This document shows, piece by piece, positions 1 through 5,594 of a DNA stretch of 5,992 nt; within the stretch, counting starts at the first letter, position 1; each line of letters begins with the position of its first letter. Made by a program: the position numbers and the translations under genes. Location: positions 1 to 5,992 of the forward strand of contig JAKAGJ010000163.1 of assembly GCA_021815655.1 (NCBI GenBank), given 5' to 3'. The notes below the pieces were generated by a model. It had not been told where the DNA came from and searched no databases. It saw only the letters and a program-made list of their open reading frames with translations. This stretch comes from Deltaproteobacteria bacterium. Its GTDB lineage: Bacteria > Desulfobacterota > Desulfarculia > Desulfarculales > Desulfarculaceae.

Positions 1-621
1 GTGCGCAACCTGTGCATGAGCTTGAGCCTCATGGGCTTCCTGAAACCCAGCGTATTCCGTGACCGGCAGATGGCCAGCCAGCTGTGGCTGCACTCCCTGG
101 CCGTCTCCCTGGCCGCCCGGCTCCTGGCCCAGAAGGGCCGCTCCCTGGACCCCGAGGTGGCCTACACCGCCGGGCTCTTGCACGACATCGGCAAGGTGGT
201 GCTGGCCGCCTTTTACCCCGACGAGGTGGAGAATCTGCAACAGCTCCTGGCCCAGGGCGGCAAGTCTTTTGCCGAGGCCGAGCACGAACTGGAGCTTTCC
301 CACGCCGAGGTGGGCAAGCTCCTGGCCGAGCACTGGAAGCTGCCGGCCATCCTGACCCAGGTCATCAGCCGCCACCACGCCCCCCACGCCAACCTGGAGT
401 ACTTCCCCATGGTCAGCGCCGTGCACGCCGCCGACTACCTGGCCCATGGCCTGGGCTTCAATGACGGCTACCGGCACGATGCGCCCAAGCTCAACCCCAA
501 GGCCCTGGAAGCCTTGAACATGGACATCCCCCAGTTCAAGGAGTGCGCCGCCGCCATGGCCCAGTGCCGGGGCCAGGTCGAGGAACTCTGGCAGCAGATG
601 CTCCAGGGGGCCACCGCCTAG
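1..621 (+). CDS. HDOD-domain protein, 5' partial
   Basis: C-terminal 206 residues of an HDOD protein, a non-enzymatic relative of HD phosphohydrolases found in bacterial signalling and stress proteins. The visible part begins in the middle of the domain: a V-R-N-L-x-x-S-L-S helix, then L-W-x-H-S-L-A (residues 29-34), the hallmark G-L-L-H-D-I-G-K (58-65, with H61 and D62), an S-H-A-E-V-G motif (100-105) and an H-H motif (125-126). The GTG at base 1 is most likely an internal valine, because family members have an N-terminal half of the HDOD domain before this point, so the true start lies upstream of the window. The stop is TAG at 619-621. Any extra N-terminal domain, such as a receiver or EAL domain, cannot be seen. 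The next gene, cstA, begins 254 bases later and appears independently transcribed. The family call is firm; the specific role is unknown. Confidence 0.9.
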   Translation: MRNLCMSLSLMGFLKPSVFRDRQMASQLWLHSLAVSLAARLLAQKGRSLDPEVAYTAGLLHDIGKVVLAAFYPDEVENLQQLLAQGGKSFAEAEHELELSHAEVGKLLAEHWKLPAILTQVISRHHAPHANLEYFPMVSAVHAADYLAHGLGFNDGYRHDAPKLNPKALEALNMDIPQFKECAAAMAQCRGQVEELWQQMLQGATA

Positions 622-653
622 CCTGGCCCCCCGGCCCCCCGCCGTTGGCCAGG
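622..653 (+). terminator. Hairpin just after the HDOD stop, possible weak terminator
   Basis: CCTGGCC (622-628) and GGCCAGG (647-653) form a perfect 7-bp inverted repeat immediately after the stop codon, with an 18-base C-rich loop. There is no U-tract directly after it; the first T-run (TTTTTT) comes about 24 bases later, near 677-682. It may help end transcription or protect the 3' end, but it is not a textbook intrinsic terminator. Confidence 0.35.
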
Positions 654-692
654 AGCGTCTCTCACCCCAGCCTACATTTTTTGCTCAGCCGA

Positions 693-722
693 TTGACTTG
701 CCCGCGCCGGGTGGGCTAAGCT
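693..722 (+). promoter_or_regulatory. Weak sigma-70-like promoter candidate for cstA
   Basis: TTGACT at 693-698 is a good -35 hexamer. The best -10 partner is TAAGCT at 717-722 with an 18-base spacer, matching only three of six consensus positions. If real, the transcript would carry a leader of about 145 bases before cstA, containing the inverted repeats listed separately. No sigma-54 type element with correct spacing is present in this intergenic region. Confidence 0.3.
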
Positions 723-762
723 GGCCCATGAGGCTTTATAGGCCTAACCTCGTGATACGCGG

Positions 763-868
763 GGTGATTTATGAAATGATCCCGGCGGGGGGCCGGTAGC
801 CTCCGCCCCTTTCACCAGCGCCGTCTGGCCGGGTCAGGCACACCGGCGCTGGCCTCCCTAGGCAGGAG
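763..868 (+). promoter_or_regulatory. Structured leader of cstA with overlapping inverted repeats
   Basis: Three structures are visible. GGTGA (763-767) pairs with TCACC (812-816) and encloses an 8-bp G-C rich stem (784-791 with 800-807, one G-U pair). CCAGCGCCG (815-823) pairs perfectly with CGGCGCTGG (844-852) around a 20-base loop. The first and second share bases 815-816, so they partly compete. Finally CTCC (854-857) can pair with GGAG (865-868), the Shine-Dalgarno of cstA. It does not match any riboswitch consensus I can recall. A regulatory role is inferred from the geometry only. In E. coli, cstA translation is known to be controlled in its leader by CsrA, but only one GGA motif lies close to the start here. 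Confidence 0.4.
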
Positions 869-875
869 TCAGCCC

Positions 876-2687
876 ATGAACGCCTTGACCCTGGTCTTCG
901 TGTCACTATGCGTCTTCGCCATTGCCTACCGCTTCTACGGCCTGTTCATGGCCAACAAGGTCCTGGGGCTCAAGATCGAACGCCTGACCCCGGCGGTGAA
1001 AATGGCCGACGGCCACGACTACGTGGCCACCAACAAGTTCGTGCTCTTTGGCCACCATTTCGCGGCCATCGCCGCCGCCGGCCCGCTGTTGGGCCCCGTG
1101 CTGGCCGCCCAGTTCGGCTACCTGCCCGGGGCCCTGTGGATCATCGTGGGCTGCGTGCTGGGCGGGGCCGTGCACGACATGGTGGTGCTGTTCGCCTCGG
1201 TGCGCCACAAGGGGCACAGCCTGGCCAAGATCGCCGAGACCGAGATCAGCAAGCCCGTGGGCATCGTGGCCTCCTACGCCGTGCTCTTCATCCTCATCCT
1301 CACCCTGGCCGGCCTGTCCATTGCCGTGGTCAACGCCATGCACGACAGCGCCTGGGGCACCTTCACCGTCTTCGCCACCATGCCCATCGCCCTGTTGATG
1401 GGCGTGTACCTGCACGTCTGGCGGCACAACGACGTGCGCGGGGCCACCATCATCGGCGTGGTGCTGTTGTTCCTGGCGGTGCTGGCCGGTCCCTACGTGG
1501 TGGCCCACCCCGCCCTCCGGCACATGTTCACCCTGAGCAAGACCCAAATATCGCTCATCATACCCCTCTACGGCTTCGTGGCCTCGGTGCTGCCGGTGTG
1601 GCTTCTCCTCTGCCCCCGCGACTATCTCTCCACCTACCTCAAGATCGGCACCATCACCATGCTGGCCGGAGGCATCTTCTTCGTGCGCCCCGACCTTTTG
1701 ATGGAGCCGGTGACCAAGTTCGTGGGCGGCGGCGGACCCATCATCCCCGGCGCGGTCTTCCCCTTCGTCTTCATCACCATCGCCTGCGGGGCCATCTCCG
1801 GCTTCCACGCCATCATCGGCACGGGCACCACCCCCAAGATGATCGGCAGCGAAAAGGACATCCTCTTCGTGGGCTACGGCGCCATGCTCACCGAGGGCTT
1901 CGTGGCCATCATGGCCCTGATCGCCGCCTGCGTGCTGGTGCCGTCCGACTACTTCGCCATCAACGCCGCCCCGGCGGTTTTCGCCAAGCTGGGCATGCAC
2001 ACGGTCAACCTGCCGGACCTGGCCAAGGCCGTGGAGGAGAACGTGCAGGGCCGCCCCGGCGGCGCCGTGTCCCTGGCCGTGGGCATGGCCTACATCTTTT
2101 CCTCGGTGCCCTTCATGAAGCACCTCATGTCCTACTGGTACCATTTCGCCATCATGTTCGAGGCGGTCTTCATCCTCACCGCCGTGGACACCGGCACCCG
2201 CGTGGGGCGCTTCTTCCTGCAGGAAATGATCGGCGCGGTCATACCCAAGTTCCTGGAGAAGCGCTGGTGGCCGGGCATCATCATCACCAGCGCCATCTTC
2301 ACCGGGGCCTGGGGCTATCTGGTCTACACCGGCGACATCACCACCATCTGGCCCTTGTTCGGCATGAGCAACCAGCTACTGGCCAGTAGCGGGCTCATCA
2401 TCGGCACCACCATGATTATCCGCATGAACAAGGCCAAGTACGCCTGGATGACCGCCGTGCCGGGCATCATCCTGGCCATCATCACCATGTGGGCCGGCTA
2501 TCTCAACGTGGTGAACAACTACCTGCCCGCCCACATGTACCTCCTGGTGACCCTGTCGGTCATCATCATGATCCTGATGGTCATCGTCTTCGTGGGGGCC
2601 TTCAAGCGCTGGGCCGAGCTGCTCAAGATGCAGAACCCGGTGCTCGACCCCTACGGCGAGCCGGTGCTGGAGGTGGTGCAGGAGTAG
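876..2687 (+). CDS. cstA: Carbon starvation protein A (CstA), inner-membrane transporter
   Basis: Complete 603-residue polytopic inner-membrane protein of the CstA family. E. coli members (CstA, BtsT) take up peptides and/or pyruvate during nutrient limitation, so import of a small carbon or peptide substrate is the likely role; the exact substrate cannot be read from the sequence. The protein is a run of hydrophobic helices from residue 3 to about 575 with a short polar C-terminus. Family signatures are clear: F-G-H-H-F-A-A-I-A-A-A-G-P (58-70) followed by G-A-V-H-D-M (97-102), G-F-H-A-I-I-G-T-G-T-T-P-K (309-321), D-T-G-T-R (438-442) and W-P-L-F-G-M-S-N-Q (492-500). It is about 100 residues shorter than E. 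coli CstA (701), as in many anaerobes. The ATG at 876 has AGGAG at 864-868, seven bases upstream. The small YbdD/YjiX-type gene that often follows cstA is absent here. Confidence 0.95.
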   Translation: MNALTLVFVSLCVFAIAYRFYGLFMANKVLGLKIERLTPAVKMADGHDYVATNKFVLFGHHFAAIAAAGPLLGPVLAAQFGYLPGALWIIVGCVLGGAVHDMVVLFASVRHKGHSLAKIAETEISKPVGIVASYAVLFILILTLAGLSIAVVNAMHDSAWGTFTVFATMPIALLMGVYLHVWRHNDVRGATIIGVVLLFLAVLAGPYVVAHPALRHMFTLSKTQISLIIPLYGFVASVLPVWLLLCPRDYLSTYLKIGTITMLAGGIFFVRPDLLMEPVTKFVGGGGPIIPGAVFPFVFITIACGAISGFHAIIGTGTTPKMIGSEKDILFVGYGAMLTEGFVAIMALIAACVLVPSDYFAINAAPAVFAKLGMHTVNLPDLAKAVEENVQGRPGGAVSLAVGMAYIFSSVPFMKHLMSYWYHFAIMFEAVFILTAVDTGTRVGRFFLQEMIGAVIPKFLEKRWWPGIIITSAIFTGAWGYLVYTGDITTIWPLFGMSNQLLASSGLIIGTTMIIRMNKAKYAWMTAVPGIILAIITMWAGYLNVVNNYLPAHMYLLVTLSVIIMILMVIVFVGAFKRWAELLKMQNPVLDPYGEPVLEVVQE

Positions 2688-2703
2688 CCGGGTGCCATTA
2701 CCG

Positions 2704-2848
2704 GGCCAGCAAGGCCGTCCATGGCCTTGCTGGCCTATCGGCCGGGCAAAAGCGCGACTCCACCCCACAAAGCTGACGCTTTGTGGGGGCCCCAGGTTTT
2801 GCCCGGCCTCCCGGGCGCTGCCGCGCCCGGCGGGCCATCCTGGCCCGC
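2704..2848. repeat. Cluster of tandem perfect hairpins between cstA and the zinc-finger gene
   Basis: Four successive inverted-repeat units fill this stretch. (a) A 13-bp perfect stem, 2704-2716 with 2723-2735, six-base loop. (b) A 12-bp perfect stem, 2740-2751 with 2797-2808, enclosing a nested 11-bp perfect stem, 2763-2773 with 2778-2788, loop TGAC. (c) An 8-bp perfect stem, 2811-2818 with 2823-2830, loop TGCC. (d) A 7-bp stem (8 bp if shared base 2830 is used), 2831-2837 with 2841-2847, three-base loop. None is followed by a U-tract, so these are not ordinary intrinsic terminators. The element could be a structured RNA, a dispersed palindromic repeat or an mRNA-protecting 3' end of cstA. 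No coding gene is supported here. Confidence 0.7.
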
Positions 2849-2918
2849 TGAGGTGCCTGCGCTCGATGGATCATATTGCTCGTGAGCGGGCCATAACCCC
2901 TTGTCGCGGGAGGAAGTC

Positions 2919-3116
2919 ATGACCGTACAAGCCCAGCCCTGGATCTGTCCCAAGTGCCAGGCGCAAAACGATGCCGACTTCACGGCCTGCCGCCTGTGCG
3001 GCACCAAGAACCCGCTCATCCTTCAGCCCGGCCAGGGCATCTGCGCTGGCTGCGGCCAAGTGCACGACAAGACCTGCTGCCCCATGTGCGGCAGCGACGA
3101 ATTCCTGCAATTGTAG
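2919..3116 (+). CDS. Small zinc-finger protein: RanBP2-type finger plus zinc ribbon
   Basis: A 65-residue protein made of two cysteine modules. The first, residues 8-27, reads W8-x-C10-x2-C13-x3-N17-x6-C24-x2-C27, which fits the RanBP2-type zinc-finger consensus exactly; such fingers are known in other proteins for binding single-stranded RNA or ubiquitin. The second is a treble-clef or ribbon-like module with C42-x2-C45 and C53/C54-x2-C57. No signal peptide or membrane segment is present, so it is probably cytoplasmic. The ATG at 2919 is chosen because GGGAGGA (2908-2914) sits four bases upstream; an in-frame TTG at 2901 lacks a ribosome site. It ends 26 bases before a strong terminator and faces the RRM gene. 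Function is unknown; RNA or nucleic-acid binding is an inference from the finger type. Confidence 0.8.
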   Translation: MTVQAQPWICPKCQAQNDADFTACRLCGTKNPLILQPGQGICAGCGQVHDKTCCPMCGSDEFLQL

Positions 3117-3142
3117 GGATGGAACGCGGGCGGAAAAAGCGG

Positions 3143-3170
3143 GGGGGCCGGATGGCTTCCGGCCCCCTTT
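3143..3170 (+). terminator. Intrinsic terminator of the zinc-finger gene
   Basis: A 10-bp perfect G-C rich stem, 3143-3152 with 3158-3167, closes a five-base loop (TGGCT) and is followed by TTTAT. An A-run (3134-3138) lies just upstream. It begins 26 bases after the zinc-finger stop codon and points away from it, separating this gene from the convergent RRM gene. Confidence 0.85.
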
Positions 3171-3209
3171 ATGACCCAGGTATCAGAAACTTAACGCAAA
3201 AAACTAACT

Positions 3210-3242
3210 AAAAACTCTGGTGTCCGCGCTTTGGCAGCGCGG
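3210..3242 (-). terminator. Probable terminator of the RRM gene
   Basis: Read on the minus strand, CCGCGCT and AGCGCGG (plus-strand bases 3236-3242 and 3224-3230) form a 7-bp perfect stem with a five-base loop, starting about ten bases after the RRM stop codon. A T-run of five follows after a spacer of about nine bases, and a second T-run lies further down. The spacer makes it non-ideal, but position and orientation fit the end of this transcript. Confidence 0.5.
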
Positions 3243-3251
3243 GTAATGGCC

Positions 3252-3497
3252 TTACCTGCGGGGCTTGGCTTCGTTGACGGTCAGGTCGCGCCCACCCATG
3301 TTGTAGCCATGGAAGCGCTGGATGGCCTGCTTGGCCTCCTCGGGGGAACTCATTTCCACGAAGCCGAAGCCGCGGGAACGGGAGGTTTCCCGGTCCGTGA
3401 TAACACGGGCGGAAATCACAGCGCCCACCTGGCTGAAGAGGTCGCGGAGGTCGCTGTCGCCGGTGTTGAACGGAAGATTACCAACATAAATATTCAT
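3252..3497 (-). CDS. Single-RRM RNA-binding protein (Rbp type)
   Basis: An 81-residue protein that is almost entirely one RNA recognition motif. RNP2 is I-Y-V-G-N-L (residues 3-8) and RNP1 is R-G-F-G-F-V-E-M (42-49), with the aromatic residues that stack on RNA bases intact (Y4, F44 and F46). The end is basic (K78, R80, R81). Stand-alone RRM proteins of this size are known from cyanobacteria and many Proteobacteria, where some are cold-induced; binding to single-stranded RNA in the cytoplasm is the expected role. The start is taken at 3497 because AAAAGGA (3513-3507) lies nine bases upstream and the protein then begins directly at the first beta strand. A longer frame to 3560 exists but has no ribosome site and no conserved extension. 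The gene is transcribed alone, convergent with the zinc-finger gene and divergent from the sigma-54 activator. Confidence 0.93.
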   Translation of the reverse strand: MNIYVGNLPFNTGDSDLRDLFSQVGAVISARVITDRETSRSRGFGFVEMSSPEEAKQAIQRFHGYNMGGRDLTVNEAKPRR

Positions 3498-3578
3498 TAA
3501 ACCAAATCCTTTTCTTGCCTGAGTCAAGCAAAGCGTACCAGCCCCCAGGTGTTTTGCCATAATTATTAATTAACGTTG
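3498..3578 (-). promoter_or_regulatory. AT-rich promoter region and leader of the RRM gene
   Basis: Between the RRM start and the hairpin at 3579-3634 lies the most AT-rich stretch of this part of the window (3559-3576, essentially only A and T with one C-G step). On the minus strand it contains TTAATAAT-like -10 candidates, but no convincing -35 partner at standard spacing. I infer that transcription of the RRM gene starts in or near it, leaving a leader of roughly 50-60 bases with the ribosome site at 3513-3507. Confidence 0.4.
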
Positions 3579-3634
3579 AAAAAAAAGTGGCCGCCCGGCC
3601 GCGGCTTCCCGGCGGGCGGGCGCCAGCCACTTTT
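3579..3634 (-). terminator. Strong intrinsic-terminator-like hairpin upstream of the RRM gene
   Basis: The outer 9-bp stem pairs AAAAGTGGC (3583-3591) with GCCACTTTT (3626-3634). It continues, after a three-base bulge, with CGCCCG (3592-3597) paired to CGGGCG (3617-3622) and then a 4-bp GCCG/CGGC stem. On the minus strand the stem is followed at once by eight T residues (3586-3579), an excellent terminator. On the plus strand only four T residues follow. No minus-strand gene is recognised upstream of it, so it may insulate the two divergent genes, end a small RNA or attenuate a long RRM leader. Confidence 0.65.
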
Positions 3635-3661
3635 GGAGGGGCGCCGGTGGGCTTTTAACCA

Positions 3662-3719
3662 GGGCCGGCCCAGGCCCAGGCTCCCCACCCACGGCGGCCG
3701 CCTGGGCCTAAGCCGGCCC
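3662..3719. repeat. Long imperfect inverted repeat in the divergent intergenic region
   Basis: GGGCCGGC (3662-3669) pairs with GCCGGCCC (3712-3719) and, after a 2x2 mismatch, AGGCCCAGG (3672-3680) pairs with CCTGGGCCT (3701-3709), giving 17 pairs around a 20-base loop. It lies 17 bases upstream of the promoter at 3736-3763. No U-tract follows on either strand, so it is not a typical terminator; it could be an operator-sized palindrome or an RNA structure. Together with the hairpin at 3579-3634 it fills most of the 324-base intergenic region 3498-3821, which holds no supported gene. Confidence 0.55.
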
Positions 3720-3735
3720 AGACACTACTTTTGGC

Positions 3736-3763
3736 TTGCATTGACTGGCCTCTCTCATAGAAT
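3736..3763 (+). promoter_or_regulatory. Sigma-70-type promoter of the sigma-54 activator gene
   Basis: TTGCAT (3736-3741) and TAGAAT (3758-3763) form a -35/-10 pair with a 16-base spacer; TTGACT at 3741-3746 is an overlapping alternative -35 but sits too close. The predicted transcript starts near 3770, about 50 bases before the ATG at 3822. This placement shows the activator is made by the housekeeping polymerase and that the upstream 82 open codons are not translated. Confidence 0.6.
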
Positions 3764-3821
3764 ATCGAACAGTGTCGAAAATCTGACGCTAGCCTTGGTC
3801 ACGCCCCCGCCAGAGGAAAAC

Positions 3822-5276
<1,455 letters not shown>

Positions 5277-5286
5277 TTGGGCCATG

Positions 5287-5340
5287 GGGGGCACGTGGCC
5301 CCCGCGCCCCGGTCCTCTCCCCCCGGTGGGGCGGGGGAGA
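5287..5340 (+). other. Two G-C hairpins in the 3' region of the activator gene
   Basis: GGGGGC (5287-5292) pairs with GCCCCC (5298-5303) around ACGTG, and TCTCCCCC (5316-5323) pairs with GGGGGAGA (5333-5340) around a nine-base loop. Neither is followed by a T-run, so they are better viewed as 3' untranslated structure ahead of the true terminator at 5411-5441. Confidence 0.4.
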
Positions 5341-5410
5341 ATAAGGCGGTAAGCCTCATAAACCGTGCCGCAACCCGCTCGGGAGCCGCCGGCCTCGGCC
5401 CCGTCATGGC

Positions 5411-5441
5411 CCGGCCGGGGGTGCCCGGCTGGTGGTTTTTT
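5411..5441 (+). terminator. Intrinsic terminator of the sigma-54 activator gene
   Basis: A nine-pair stem, 5411-5419 with 5424-5432 (one G-U pair), closes a GGTG loop; after a TGG spacer come six T residues (5436-5441). It lies 135 bases after the stop of the activator gene and separates it from the downstream sigma-54 promoter. Confidence 0.7.
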
Positions 5442-5527
5442 GACGCCCCGGTAGGGCCTCGCGTGGATTTGGGGTTCTTTATATAGCGATTATTATAGGT
5501 TATAGAATTGCCCCTCCTTGAGCCTCC
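5442..5527. promoter_or_regulatory. AT-rich tract upstream of the sigma-54 promoter
   Basis: The region from about 5466 to 5510 is markedly AT-rich in a GC-rich window and ends 18 bases before the -24 element. Sigma-54 promoters commonly have a bend here that lets a distant activator reach the polymerase. I see no exact IHF consensus, so only intrinsic bending is suggested. TATTAT (5491-5496) could also act as a -10 with TTGGGG (5469-5474), a poor -35. The short direct repeat CCTCCTTG occurs at 5513-5520 and 5523-5530. This, the hairpins and the terminator are all I find in the 318-base gap 5277-5594, besides the promoter itself. Confidence 0.4.
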
Positions 5528-5544
5528 TTGGCACCCATCTTGCT
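5528..5544 (+). promoter_or_regulatory. Sigma-54 (-24/-12) promoter of the AMIN-like gene
   Basis: TTGGCAC (5528-5534), five bases, then TTGCT (5540-5544) fits the sigma-54 consensus TGGCAC-N5-TTGCW, with the invariant GG (5530-5531) and GC (5542-5543) exactly twelve bases apart. Transcription would start near 5555, giving a leader of about 40 bases before the ribosome site at 5581-5586. It lies just downstream of a gene for a sigma-54 activator, which makes local control plausible. Confidence 0.8.
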
Positions 5545-5580
5545 CATCCGCAAGGCGGACTTTTGCGCGAACCCTTAGCC

Positions 5581-5586
5581 AAGGAG
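5581..5586 (+). promoter_or_regulatory. Ribosome binding site that decides the AMIN-like gene start
   Basis: AAGGAG is a full-strength Shine-Dalgarno. Eight bases further is ATA at 5595; no ATG, GTG or TTG lies in the reading frame at a usable distance. The site therefore points to ATA as the initiation codon, or to a base change from ATG. Confidence 0.65.
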
Positions 5587-5594
5587 CCGGCCTC

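Noticed and set aside
727..816. Possible c-di-GMP or other known riboswitch upstream of cstA
   Set aside because: The conserved core bases and helix order of the known classes could not be matched by eye; only generic stems are supported.
906..2144. Long minus-strand reading frame inside cstA
   Set aside because: It is a His/Gly-rich antisense shadow caused by strong third-position G/C in cstA; no domain or ribosome site is seen.
2901..2918. TTG start for the zinc-finger protein
   Set aside because: These six extra codons overlap the Shine-Dalgarno of the ATG at 2919 and have no ribosome site of their own.
3527..3540. Sigma-54-like element TGGTACG...TTGCT on the minus strand upstream of the RRM gene
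   Set aside because: The GG and GC pairs are ten bases apart instead of the required twelve.
3498..3560. Longer start for the RRM protein (21 extra residues)
   Set aside because: There is no ribosome site, it lies in the likely promoter/leader, and the RRM begins immediately after the ATG at 3497, which has AAAAGGA at a good distance.
3576..3821. Open N-terminal extension of 82 codons before the sigma-54 activator
   Set aside because: It spans two large hairpins and the promoter at 3736-3763, has low-complexity Pro/Arg/Gly content and no receiver homology; the ATG at 3822 has a ribosome site and starts the domain.
5508..5594. TTG at 5508 as start of the AMIN-like protein
   Set aside because: It would lie upstream of the sigma-54 promoter start near 5555, has no Shine-Dalgarno and would bury the signal peptide behind about 29 unrelated residues.
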